A DNA stretch of 64,000 bases, taken from the NCBI RefSeq assembly GCF_028747785.1, contig NZ_CP118158.1, positions 1,488,001 through 1,552,000 of the forward strand, given 5' to 3'. The notes below the pieces were generated by a model. That model searched no databases, was not told the DNA's origin, and was given only the letters and a program-made list of their open reading frames with translations. The position numbers were made by a program, and so were the translations under genes. The first letter of the stretch is position 1; every line of letters begins with the position of its first letter. Positions 48,262 to 56,669 of the stretch are shown here, in pieces. Origin of the DNA: Halosimplex aquaticum. Its GTDB lineage: Archaea; Halobacteriota; Halobacteria; Halobacteriales; Haloarculaceae.

Positions 48262-50121
48262 ATGAGAAAATCTGACTCGAATAAAGAAAATAGTTCCGCG
48301 CCGAGAAGCTCCGAGAGTACCGTTACTACCAAAATAATCGAGAACCGTCTTCGGGAGGCAGGCGTTCAGATCGGTCGATGCGCTAACGTCGAGGATGGCA
48401 CTAAGAAGTGCTACAATCACGAGGAGAAGCGCCCACCTTCCGATCATCACGGGAACTATACGATTCATGGGGGTGACGGACTGGTCATCCTCGACATTGA
48501 CGTACCCATAGACGACCTTCCGAGATGGGTCGCTAACCTACCAGAGACCGTCTTCACGGAATCTCCGCATGGTGGATATCACCTCTACTACACCGTCAAA
48601 GAAGACGCTGGAATCAGCAATAGCGAAGTGGACTGGGGGAGCGTCCGTTACGATGGCTGGTACGCTCTCGGACCGGGCTCGGTCATCGACCATGACGTAT
48701 TCTGTGGGGAGAATTGTCCCCAGACAGGAACGAGCAAATATAATGTCGGTTCTCTGAAGCCAATAGCGGCGCTCTCCGGGGAATATCTCGAACACCTTCG
48801 AGAGGCCTGTAAGTCCAACAATGAGGGGAGTAATGAGGAACACGCTGGTGACAAAATCACTCTCCCGGATGAACATACCATCAAGGAGGCGAATCGTTAT
48901 CTCTGTGCTGACCTCCTTCCGAAGACCAAACGCTTCCAGAAAGACATGATGGACCTCCTCAAAGGGGGAACTGGGACTTACGACCTCCGGCGAGATGATG
49001 GGTCAGGGGATATCAATCGAAGTGCCGCAGACTACTACGCTCTTGACGGACTCTATGGGGCGTTTCTATATCGCGGTGATAATGAAGAGGAGGGGCGATG
49101 TTTTGCGCTCGACCTATACAAACACTACTGCCGAGAAAACCCCTATGACAAGACCGGGAACCTTCGGAAATGGCTCCAAAAGGGAGAGGGGTACCTGCAA
49201 GAGCAAATGGATGCAGTCCAGAGAGAATTTGAATTTGGTCTCTGGCACAAATGGCGACGCTCCGAATACGAGGGAGGATACGACCCTGAGGAACATAAGC
49301 CATGGACTGATCCATCGAAGGATGGCGTTCCGAGCCTCGTCACCAAAGACACAGTCCGGGCTACGATGTGGATATTGACCTATGAGAAGGAACCTGAGGA
49401 GGTAGCGGATATATTTGGACTTGACTTATCTATCTCCTCTCCCTCTTGTGGGGAAATATGTACCCCCCTCGGGATCATATCGGCTTGCGATTCCCGGAGG
49501 TATCCAACTGCAAGTGAAGTCGGGAAGTTGGCCGCCGAATTAAATCCAGAACGGACTGCTTCCTACTTCGCAGAGGTCGTCAAGCGGATTTGCCGTGAAA
49601 CCGAGGAAATCGCTCACGCATATTGTCCGCACCGTCCGAACGGAGAACGCCACGTCTACTACCTCGAAGGCCTACCGGACCCTGATGACGCCAGATGGGT
49701 GAAGGTCGGGAGTCAGGAACGCGATCCAGAGCAGGAGGAGACTGAGCCGAAGTTGATGACTGATGGCGGGACGCTACGCTCGGAAGCGAAGCAGGACCTC
49801 GAACGAATTCGGAAGGCTCGTGATGGAGAGGTTGACTCGACGGATAGCCCTGAAACCTTTACCTGCCCCATCGAGGGATGCTCTCGAATTGTCATCGGCT
49901 CCCCTGACGCTCTCCGGAGTCATGTCCGGCAATCCGGAGAGGAGAGGCATCGCCATAGAAGGCTGGATGACGCGCTTAAAATCGAATTTGATGAGGAGGC
50001 ATATCACGCGGCGTGGGGCCCAAGACTCCCTGAGGAGGGCGATGAGCGGCAAAAATCGATATATGCCGACTACCAAGGGAACTGGGAGCCGGGTGTCCCA
50101 AAGAAGGATAGGGTAGCTTGA
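48262..50121 (+). CDS. PrimPol-type replication protein (bifunctional primase/polymerase domain)
   Basis: Several starts are possible; 48262 is preferred because GGAGATGA lies eight bases before it. The ~619-residue protein has the archaeo-eukaryotic primase fold: GGDGLVILDIDVPIDDLP contains the catalytic DxD, followed by TVFTESPHGGYHLYYTV and the His-containing VRYDGWYALGPGSVI. A primase-C-terminal-like region (DINRSAADYYALDGLYGAFL) and a winged helix near TASEVGKLAAELNPE follow, with a C2H2-like finger near the end (CPIEGCSRIVIGSPDALRSH). No helicase motor is present, so host or helper-virus helicase would be needed. It probably starts replication of the element. Confidence 0.8.
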   Translation: MRKSDSNKENSSAPRSSESTVTTKIIENRLREAGVQIGRCANVEDGTKKCYNHEEKRPPSDHHGNYTIHGGDGLVILDIDVPIDDLPRWVANLPETVFTESPHGGYHLYYTVKEDAGISNSEVDWGSVRYDGWYALGPGSVIDHDVFCGENCPQTGTSKYNVGSLKPIAALSGEYLEHLREACKSNNEGSNEEHAGDKITLPDEHTIKEANRYLCADLLPKTKRFQKDMMDLLKGGTGTYDLRRDDGSGDINRSAADYYALDGLYGAFLYRGDNEEEGRCFALDLYKHYCRENPYDKTGNLRKWLQKGEGYLQEQMDAVQREFEFGLWHKWRRSEYEGGYDPEEHKPWTDPSKDGVPSLVTKDTVRATMWILTYEKEPEEVADIFGLDLSISSPSCGEICTPLGIISACDSRRYPTASEVGKLAAELNPERTASYFAEVVKRICRETEEIAHAYCPHRPNGERHVYYLEGLPDPDDARWVKVGSQERDPEQEETEPKLMTDGGTLRSEAKQDLERIRKARDGEVDSTDSPETFTCPIEGCSRIVIGSPDALRSHVRQSGEERHRHRRLDDALKIEFDEEAYHAAWGPRLPEEGDERQKSIYADYQGNWEPGVPKKDRVA

Positions 50122-50139
50122 ATTTGGTATCTCGCAGCC

Positions 50140-51546
50140 TTAGAAATAGCTCTGGTTGAATCCAAGAGCTTGCATGATGGCATCCAGCTTATAATTAATC
50201 TGGTAGGAGGTATGGTCCGGGAGTTGGTCGAGAAATAGGTAAGCATCCCAGTTTCTTTCGAGGATTTCAATTAACTGTCTCGCGTAGTCTTGATGGGATT
50301 TCACTTCTGGGTCGGGGGAATCGGGAAATTCAAATTCAGCGTCAAAGTCGATTTGGAGTTCAACCGTACCCATGTCTTCACTAATATTATTGAAGCTATC
50401 CTCTACTGTCCGGAGATTGTGAATGGGATGAGCATCTGGTGGCCCTCTCCCCCACCCAAGCCGACGTCCAAACTCAATTTCAAAATTAAACCGATTTGGT
50501 CTCGAAATAGTCAACGTCGGTATTCTCGTATACTCTTCAGATTTCTCAGCTTGAGTATGGAGATCGATTGCTACTTCTACATCGGGAGGGGTTTGAAACA
50601 TCCCACCGAAGGTAGACTCCACCGGGTCAACTGACAATTCTGCTAAAAGACTCTGTTGTAATCCCGTCACCTCAATCTCAGATAACTCTAATTGATTGGT
50701 AGGGACATCACGATTCGGGGATATCGCGTTATTATCCACCATGTAGTGTCCCCAAGAAATAGAGGGTGATGCCTCCATCTTTCCTTTACGACGTTTCTCA
50801 ATCAGCCACGACTCACGATGGGCTTCACATAGATTTCTGACGAAGGCGAAAGGAGCTATTTCTCGGATGAAGTCAGACATCTTTTCCCCCTCATTCTCTA
50901 ACAGGAACTCTTCATCTTCGTCTGATAGGTCCCAATAGAATTCACTGAGCAAGCTCTGAGAGTCCGGTAAATGTAGTTTAGGAAGCCCAAGACCATCCTC
51001 TGTTTTGAGGTATACGAACCACGACGTGCAATCGAAAGTTGCGCTTGGTGAATCTCGCTCAAACAACCACTCTAATTCCTCAGTTGAAACGAGACGCGGT
51101 CTATCCCCTGCCCGAATTCGGTATTCTCTTGTCTTTATGTCTTGCCCAGAAGCTTCCACAACTGCATGGGGAGGCCCCCTACGCTGGCTGATATCGACGA
51201 CGTATACATTTCCATTGTCTACATCACCAAGGTCAGAACCGTAGAATTCTCGCGTAAATTCGATTTTTGGCTCGCATCTATCGTGGGCAACTTCGCTAAT
51301 TGTCTTCAGTGATCTCTCATCATCAAGTGACAGTTCCTCTACCTCCCGCGTCTCATCATCAACGCCAAAAATCAATTTACCTCCTTGCCGGTTTGCAAAG
51401 CCGACCATCTCCCTTGCAATCTTTCGTCGGTGTTTATCTGAAGGCTCTCGAAGAACTTCCGCACTCTTGAATTCCTTCCTGTAGTCCTCATCACCTTCGA
51501 TTAGCTCGGCGAGGTCTTGATTGTGGATTTCATTTGGCATTTGCAC
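50140..51546 (-). CDS. Schlafen/AlbA_2-domain protein
   Basis: The 468-residue protein has an AlbA_2/Schlafen N-terminal domain (about 15-165): DEDYRKEFKSAEVLRE, REMVGFANRQGGKLIFGVDDETREV, GNVYVVDISQRRGPPHAV and EYRIRAGDRPRLVS are family marks. The rest (about 170-468) is unrecognised, mixed alpha/beta and without membrane helices. Proteins of this class occur as regulators and in several prokaryotic anti-phage contexts. It is markedly AT-rich compared with its neighbours. It diverges from the membrane-protein gene at 51745. Confidence 0.75.
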   Translation of the reverse strand: MQMPNEIHNQDLAELIEGDEDYRKEFKSAEVLREPSDKHRRKIAREMVGFANRQGGKLIFGVDDETREVEELSLDDERSLKTISEVAHDRCEPKIEFTREFYGSDLGDVDNGNVYVVDISQRRGPPHAVVEASGQDIKTREYRIRAGDRPRLVSTEELEWLFERDSPSATFDCTSWFVYLKTEDGLGLPKLHLPDSQSLLSEFYWDLSDEDEEFLLENEGEKMSDFIREIAPFAFVRNLCEAHRESWLIEKRRKGKMEASPSISWGHYMVDNNAISPNRDVPTNQLELSEIEVTGLQQSLLAELSVDPVESTFGGMFQTPPDVEVAIDLHTQAEKSEEYTRIPTLTISRPNRFNFEIEFGRRLGWGRGPPDAHPIHNLRTVEDSFNNISEDMGTVELQIDFDAEFEFPDSPDPEVKSHQDYARQLIEILERNWDAYLFLDQLPDHTSYQINYKLDAIMQALGFNQSYF

Positions 51547-51676
51547 CAGATAGCCTCTCTCGTGGTATAGTGGTTTATGGACTGATAGTCACTCCTCAGC
51601 GCAAGTCTGAGCGCGAGGAATCTCACTTCGATATTTCCCGTTGCCTGCAAGGGAAAATCGCCTCTGAGTGGCGAGG

Positions 51677-51698
51677 AGGAGCGAGAGATAGCTCAAAT
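51677..51698. repeat. Promoter-associated motif, copy 2
   Basis: This is the second copy of the AGGAGCGAGAG...GCTCAAAT block, in the 198-bp space between the Schlafen-type and membrane-protein genes. Confidence 0.45.
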
Positions 51699-51744
51699 CA
51701 AGAACTTCCAAAGAATAATCTGAGAAGGTGGCAGAGACTTGGGT

Positions 51745-52434
51745 ATGACAGATGGTTCATCTGATGACCAACTCTTTCCTGAGATCGGGGACGAAGCACA
51801 TCTCTATCTAAACCATAATCAGACCCGAAAAACCGAACAAGCGAACCATGCCCTCAAACTGCTACAAATTGACCTTCTCATAGCCAGTATCTTGGTCGCC
51901 GCTCCAGTTCTCTTTCAACTTCGAGGACTCAATCAGTTTGAGATATTCGTGGTAAATCTCTATACGCTCGGTGGAGCGGTCTTTTGGCTACTATCCGTGG
52001 GTGCGGCGACGAGTGCGTTCACTATTTCTCGGGCATCATTAAATCCAGAACTAACCGTCTTCGAGAACTACCTTAACGGGGAGTTTGATGATGTAGAGTT
52101 TCGAGAATACCTCGGAGCCATCAGTACTGAATCAAAGCGTACGAGTGGAGAATGTTTTTGGCTATTGACGATTTCAGCGTTTTCCGCTGTCTTGGCCGTC
52201 TGTTTCTTCGGGTTGAGCGTCGTAGATTCTGTGACTTCAATCCCAATTGCATATCTACAAGGACTTTGGCCTCTCCTCGTTCTTGGCCTAATTATTGCTC
52301 TCCCTTCTGCGATTTTGGCGCTTATAGGACGCTTCCGACCGAACTCCATCTATCTGAGTTTCAACTCCGAGGACTTAGAGCGACATCTCGATGAACGAGG
52401 TCAGTCCGGGAAAGTAGGAGAAGACTCCGATTAG
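51745..52434 (+). CDS. Four-helix membrane protein, possible defence effector
   Basis: The 229-residue protein has a cytoplasmic helix (about 20-45, HNQTRKTEQANHALKLLQIDLL), two membrane helices (about 43-62 and 70-95), a polar domain (about 96-135) and two more membrane helices (about 138-162 and 168-195), then a short tail. Small proteins with this layout are frequent membrane-disrupting effectors in prokaryotic defence loci, but no family motif is clear. It faces the Schlafen-type gene and overlaps the integrase stop by four bases. Confidence 0.6.
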   Translation: MTDGSSDDQLFPEIGDEAHLYLNHNQTRKTEQANHALKLLQIDLLIASILVAAPVLFQLRGLNQFEIFVVNLYTLGGAVFWLLSVGAATSAFTISRASLNPELTVFENYLNGEFDDVEFREYLGAISTESKRTSGECFWLLTISAFSAVLAVCFFGLSVVDSVTSIPIAYLQGLWPLLVLGLIIALPSAILALIGRFRPNSIYLSFNSEDLERHLDERGQSGKVGEDSD

Positions 52435-53447
52435 ATATCTTCGAGGTATCCTCTCCGTTGTTCGACCTTCACCTCCTCGGTTCTCCGGTCGTAGTGCTTA
52501 TCCAGAACATCCTGCCCCACATCCATCCGGTCGGAGACGACCTTCTCAGGAACGTCTTCGGTCAGGAAGTGAGTGATCGCCCCTCTACGGATTGAGTGGG
52601 GGCTGACGCTCGAAGGGCACTTGCTACGATATCCGTATTTGGTCGCCTCGCAGTCCCGTTCTCGTCGGTCATGCGGGCAATGGTCTCCGTAGTAACAGGG
52701 GCGAGTGACCGTATAGACTCTCTCGCGCATGGTCGATATCGTCAATCGGCCCTGCTCCGAGGCGAAGAGAGGTTCTCGGTCGTTCTCATCAGTGACCTCG
52801 GGGCGATTATGGTCAATCCAGTCTTCGAGGACTTCGCAGAGGTACTGGCTTAGAGCGACCATCCGCTCCCCCTCGGATTTGTTCTTGAGAGGCGTCTCGG
52901 TATCCGGTCGATGGGTAAGACTGAGGCGTTGCTCCTCGGAATCGAAGTCCTCGATGTCCAGCGAATAGACTGCTCCGATTCGGAGTCCAGTATGCCAGAG
53001 TAATTCGACCAGCGTATGAGAACGAGAGGCATACTCAAATCGGCGGAGATATTCCAGTACGTCCTCGGCCTGTCCGGAGCGAAGCGTCTCCTCTCGGCGC
53101 TCCTCTTCGTTCGATGGCGTCGGGAGGAGAATTTTCTCGTGAAGCCCTTCCTCGACTGCATCGATGGATTCGCACCACTTGATGAAGACTCGGAGCGATT
53201 TCAGCTGCGTCCGGAGGCTGACCTTGTTCAGGTCCCCATCCTCCTTACGCCAGAGCCGGAACTTGTGGAGAGTCCGACCATCGAGTTCGTTCAGATTGTT
53301 TAGTCCGTTATCCTCGGCCCAGCGAATGAGATGCCGGAGTCGATAGTCGTCTGCCTGTACCGTTCGTTCTGAGACTTGTCCACGCCGGTCGGCCAAGAAC
53401 ATCTCCTTGGCTTCCGAGGGCGTGAGGGGTTCGAGTTCCTTCGTCAT
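52431..53447 (-). CDS. Tyrosine recombinase (integrase) of the element
   Basis: The 338-residue protein has a SAM-like N-terminal core-binding domain (about 8-110). The catalytic domain shows Arg156 (WHTGLRIG), a Lys near 188-190, His284-x-x-Arg287 (PHSIRRG) and nucleophile Tyr319 (LDKHYDRR). A four-Cys insertion (Cys251, 257, 266, 277; CYYGDHCPHDRRERDCEATK) before the HxxR motif may bind zinc and is typical of haloarchaeal element integrases. The start is 50 bases from the right attachment site, with a TATA-like AAATAAAG at about 53483-53490. It is intact, so the element may still be mobile. Confidence 0.93.
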   Translation of the reverse strand: MTKELEPLTPSEAKEMFLADRRGQVSERTVQADDYRLRHLIRWAEDNGLNNLNELDGRTLHKFRLWRKEDGDLNKVSLRTQLKSLRVFIKWCESIDAVEEGLHEKILLPTPSNEEERREETLRSGQAEDVLEYLRRFEYASRSHTLVELLWHTGLRIGAVYSLDIEDFDSEEQRLSLTHRPDTETPLKNKSEGERMVALSQYLCEVLEDWIDHNRPEVTDENDREPLFASEQGRLTISTMRERVYTVTRPCYYGDHCPHDRRERDCEATKYGYRSKCPSSVSPHSIRRGAITHFLTEDVPEKVVSDRMDVGQDVLDKHYDRRTEEVKVEQRRGYLEDI

Positions 53448-53496
53448 GATTGCCTCGAACCACCAGAAGGCGTGAGGGTCGTCTCTTTATTTCAGA

Positions 53497-53535
53497 GACT
53501 TGTCCCCCGTTCAAATCGGGGAGGGCGGACTTCCT
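53497..53535 (+). repeat. Right attachment site (partial tRNA-Tyr copy)
   Basis: This is the second copy of the 39-base core, identical to 45316-45354. It has no 5' tRNA half, so it is not a functional tRNA. It lies immediately upstream of the integrase promoter. Confidence 0.93.
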
Positions 53536-53779
53536 TTCCCGTTGAATCACGACAGATAGCTATGCGCCTGCTTTCCGGCTATCAGACCGTTCTACTCCCG
53601 AAATCCGTTTCGCGAACATCGGGCCGATTTGGTGAGTTCAACTGGAGTCAAGCCGCGGGTCAGCGCCGTCTGGCGAATTTTGTAGTCGAAACGGCGTGGT
53701 CGGCGGAATCAGCGCGTCGTCGCCGACCTCCGCGTCGCAGTGGGGACGCCGATGGGCTACTTCGGGAGCAGGATGGCGT

Positions 53780-54286
53780 TCAGCGATGCCGCCGCAAGGT
53801 CTCACGGAGCGACGCGGCCTGGTTCCGGAGACGGTGATCTTCCCCGGAGTGGTCGAACTCAGCGAGGTCCGCCGGCCAGTCCGCTGCCTCGGCGTCCGCC
53901 TCACAGGCCCACGCAACTTTCCGGGCGCAGGCGATCACCTGCTCACAGAGTTCGTCGGTCTCCACGACGTACCCTCGCTTGCTTTCGGGGTGAACCAGTT
54001 CGGAGCCCCGCAGTGATATCCGAATCCGATCACCCTCGACGAGTTCAACTCGTATCTCCACGACTCCCCCTCCCGCTGCTGCCGTGGCCGGCGACCCTGC
54101 CTCGACGACCGTTTCGAGGGCTTCGAGCAGATTGGAAAGCGTCGTATCTAGCAGGTATCCCAGGTACTCGCTCGATTCTCCTCCCTCGTAGCGAACCAGG
54201 GGGACGCCGTCGACCCTCACACCGACCCCTCCCTCGACGTAGCCGAATTCGACGTAGTCGATCCGGACGTCGACACGCAGCGCCAT
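53780..54286 (-). CDS. Hypothetical haloarchaeal protein
   Basis: Starting at MALRVDVRIDYVEFGYVEGG, the 168-residue protein is beta-rich in its first half (VGVRVDGVPLVRYEGGE, VVEIRVELVEGDRIRISLRGSELV) and helical in its second half, with four Cys (two in CEQVIACARKVAWACEAD). The composition matches the host, not the element. No family is recognised. It is the first gene beyond the right boundary. Confidence 0.6.
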   Translation of the reverse strand: MALRVDVRIDYVEFGYVEGGVGVRVDGVPLVRYEGGESSEYLGYLLDTTLSNLLEALETVVEAGSPATAAAGGGVVEIRVELVEGDRIRISLRGSELVHPESKRGYVVETDELCEQVIACARKVAWACEADAEAADWPADLAEFDHSGEDHRLRNQAASLRETLRRHR

Positions 54287-54435
54287 ACGGATACCGACAG
54301 AATCTCGGTACTTATCGGATCTGGTGGCCGACCCGCTCCGACGCGATGCAGGCGTCGGCGCGCTCCCGGTCACCCCCTCCACGGTGCCGGTCGATAGCGG
54401 GGGTCGGTACTCCCGCCGCCCAGTCGCGCGAACAC

Positions 54436-55221
54436 TCACTCGTCGGACTCGTGGGCGCCCATCGCCTGAGTGATGTGCGTGACCGTTACGAGGCCGAGGC
54501 CGCCGGCGAAGTTGCCGGCGGTGACGACGGCGGTCATCGTGACCAGCGCTTCGAGTCCGATCGGTGCGCCGAGGTAGATGCCGAGGACGACGTGGACGAC
54601 GGAGACGACGACGTGGTCGAACGGGCCGAGCGCCAGCATGAAGCCGACGGCGTACGTCAGGGAGAGCTTGCTGCCGTCGCTTCGGACGGCGACGATGAGA
54701 AAGGAGAGCAGACTCACCAGCGTCCCGCCGGCGATGCCGCGCGCGAACCAGGCCATCGTCGATCGGTGGGCCGTGTCCTCGGCGATGGCTCGCAGGACCT
54801 CGGTCGACGCCTGCGGGATGGCTCCCTCCACCGCGAAGACGAGCGCGAAGAGGCAGCCGCCGACGAGGTTGAGGGCGAACGTGACGACCCACAGGCGAAC
54901 CAGTGCGGGAACTGCGGAGAATCCGGGTCGTTCGACCGCGGCGGCCGTCGGATCGGCGAAGTTCTCGTTGAACAGCTCTGTCCGACCGGCGACGAGGAAG
55001 ACGACGCCGATCCCGAACGCGAGCGCGCCGGCGACCTTCGCGACGTGGCCGAGCGTCGGTTCGACGAAGGCCTCGACGATGCCGAGGGCGACGACGCCGA
55101 AGACGATAGTGAACCCCGCGATGAAGCTCGTCGAGGCGAGTTCGAGCAGCGACTGGTCGAGGCGGCGCTCGCCCTCCTCGACGGAGTGTTCGAAGAGTTC
55201 TGTGGGCGTTCGGGGAGACAC
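54436..55221 (-). CDS. Formate/nitrite transporter (FNT) family membrane protein
   Basis: The 261-residue protein starts at GTG (SPRTPTELFEHSVEEG). Six hydrophobic segments and FNT-like motifs (SLLELASTSFIAGFTIVFG, VAGRTELFNENFADPTAA, WVVTFALNLVGGCLFAL, ARGIAGGTLVSLLSFLI, GNFAGGLGLVT) identify the family. Members conduct formate, nitrite or related monovalent anions as pentameric channels. The exact substrate cannot be read. Sec/Tat signals are absent, as expected. Confidence 0.88.
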   Translation of the reverse strand: MSPRTPTELFEHSVEEGERRLDQSLLELASTSFIAGFTIVFGVVALGIVEAFVEPTLGHVAKVAGALAFGIGVVFLVAGRTELFNENFADPTAAAVERPGFSAVPALVRLWVVTFALNLVGGCLFALVFAVEGAIPQASTEVLRAIAEDTAHRSTMAWFARGIAGGTLVSLLSFLIVAVRSDGSKLSLTYAVGFMLALGPFDHVVVSVVHVVLGIYLGAPIGLEALVTMTAVVTAGNFAGGLGLVTVTHITQAMGAHESDE

Positions 55222-55334
55222 GCTCTACGTTGATATTCCGGACAAAAAAGCCATATGCCGGCGATATAGCGCCGTTCGTCTCCCTTGCGAATGCGGGCCA
55301 GGACGCCAATCCCGTCCACTCCGTAGTGGCGACG

Positions 55335-55589
55335 ATGACACCACGACTGCGAACAGTTTTCGCTGTCCTCGCACTCGCGGCGCTGGTGGTCGTTGCCGGC
55401 TGTGGGGAACCGGGAGGCGCCGTCACCGAGGCCGGCGGCGACGAGACGACAACGACGACGGACAACGACGCGGGCGCGGAACCGATCGCCCCGAACGGGA
55501 CCGAGTCCGAACGGACGGTGACCGGCGAGCCGACCGAGACGCGGACTCCGCAGCCCGCTGTCGAAGATACCGCCCTCGTCGGCGCGTGA
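55335..55589 (+). CDS. Small lipoprotein
   Basis: The ATG at 55335 gives MTPRLRTVFAVLALAALVVVAGC, a Sec-type lipoprotein signal with Cys23. The 61 remaining residues are Thr/Glu/Pro/Asp-rich and probably unstructured. No domain is seen. It diverges from the FNT gene. Confidence 0.55.
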   Translation: MTPRLRTVFAVLALAALVVVAGCGEPGGAVTEAGGDETTTTTDNDAGAEPIAPNGTESERTVTGEPTETRTPQPAVEDTALVGA

Positions 55590-55678
55590 GCGGCCGACGA
55601 GAGCGATCAGCCCCGGCTTTCCCGGGGCGCCGCCGGAGTCGCCGCCGAGCGTAAACCGCTGGGGCCCGAACCGGGGGT

Positions 55679-56113
55679 ATGGACGAGATAGAACTCGGCC
55701 AGGCGACGATCGTCTACGAGGACCCCGAGGAGGGGACGACCGAGGTCACGGTCGACAACGAGGAGGTCGTGTACGCGCGCGACCACTGGATGCTCCGGTC
55801 TGGCTCGGACGACCAGGGCAACGACCTGATGAAACAGATCCCTCGCGACCGGGTGTACCGCGTCGACCGGAACGTCCAGCGCTTCGAGGAGGAGGCGTCG
55901 ACGGTGCGCCACCGCGTCGAGTCGCTGGCGAACGAGGTCCGCGACCGGATCCCGGTCGGGGGCGACGGCGACCGCGGCTCGCGGGGCCGGGGCGGCGACC
56001 GCCGCTCACCGGGCCGGAGCGACGAGGGGCCGACGCGCGTCCCGGTGACCGAAGGCGGTGACGGGGGGCAGAATCAGTCCGACGACGGGGGACAGGACCG
56101 CGACGAGGGGTGA
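55679..56113 (+). CDS. Hypothetical haloarchaeal protein with disordered charged tail
   Basis: The 144-residue protein has a folded N-terminal half (about 1-65; IELGQATIVYEDPEEGTTEVTVDNEEVVYARDHWMLRSG and KQIPRDRVYRVDRNVQRFEEE), likely a small beta domain followed by a helix, and a tail rich in Gly, Asp and Arg (about 90-144). No family is recognised. Confidence 0.6.
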   Translation: MDEIELGQATIVYEDPEEGTTEVTVDNEEVVYARDHWMLRSGSDDQGNDLMKQIPRDRVYRVDRNVQRFEEEASTVRHRVESLANEVRDRIPVGGDGDRGSRGRGGDRRSPGRSDEGPTRVPVTEGGDGGQNQSDDGGQDRDEG

Positions 56114-56271
56114 GCGCGGACCGGGTCGACCCGCCGACGGCACCAGTCTCGCCGCTCGCGGACGACCAGGATCGATAACGGGGGTCAGCACGCCGAGGGC
56201 GTCCGACGGCGGCGTTCTCAGCGGATGTAAACTATCCTCGCTCTTTTTAGTGGATGCCGGCTTGTGATCAG

Positions 56272-56457
56272 ATGGTCACGATGGGCGTCTTGGAACGGGC
56301 CAAACGCGCTTCAGGGTTGTCGCACTCGGAGGCGCACCCGTACGTCTGCGTCGACTGCGAGGCGCAGTTCGACGTGCAGTATCACACCTGTCCGGCCTGT
56401 GGGAAGTACGATATCCGACGGGCCAAGTGGATGGACGCGGACGGCGCGGACCGCTGA
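56272..56457 (+). CDS. Small zinc-ribbon protein
   Basis: The ATG at 56272 is 25 bases after a TTTTTAG TATA element (about 56244-56250), which supports a leaderless start; a second Met at 56281 is possible. The 61-residue protein has one zinc ribbon, VCVDCEAQFDVQYHTCPACGKYDIRR. Such small ribbon proteins are abundant in haloarchaea and their roles are mostly unknown. Confidence 0.75.
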   Translation: MVTMGVLERAKRASGLSHSEAHPYVCVDCEAQFDVQYHTCPACGKYDIRRAKWMDADGADR

Positions 56458-56669
56458 CGACGGCCGTCCGTGCGGCTCCGCGACGACTCAGGCCTGCCCG
56501 AAGCCGAGCGCGCGGCCCCACCCCATGTGACCCGGGGCCATCCGGCCCACGCGGTTCATTTTTATCGACGACCCGAGTCGGCGGACGTAGTGACGACCGC
56601 GAGGTACCGGATAGCCGTCCTAACTCGGATGAACAGTCCGTGTCGTTGAAGGGCGCCCGTAGCGATGGG

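Larger units (their letters stand above)
45316..53535. mobile_element. Integrated 8.2-kb element in tRNA-Tyr; virus-satellite-like or minimal integrative replicon
   Basis: The element is bounded by a 39-bp direct repeat of the tRNA-Tyr 3' end (45316-45354 and 53497-53535). It is clearly richer in A and T than its flanks and uses mixed codons. Gene content: a possible terminase-small-subunit-like protein, a wHTH-like protein, a coiled-coil protein, a C2H2 zinc finger, a ribbon-helix-helix-like protein, a PrimPol replication protein, a Schlafen/AlbA-type protein, a four-helix membrane protein and a tyrosine integrase next to the right boundary. Capsid, portal, large terminase, conjugation and lipid-virus spike genes are absent. 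The boundary and integrase evidence is strong; the satellite reading is inference. Confidence 0.9.

Noticed and set aside
53497-53535. Second tRNA-Tyr gene
   Set aside because: Only the 3' half is present; the D arm, anticodon and 5' acceptor strand are missing, so it is an attachment-site copy.
53308-53550. Minus-strand ORF across the right attachment site
   Set aside because: It reads through the tRNA-derived repeat (KSALPDLNGGQ again) and overlaps the true integrase start in another frame.
56458-56669. Possible cobalamin riboswitch before the cobalamin cluster
   Set aside because: The 80-base leader has no B12-box-like sequence, and cobalamin riboswitches are not expected in haloarchaea.
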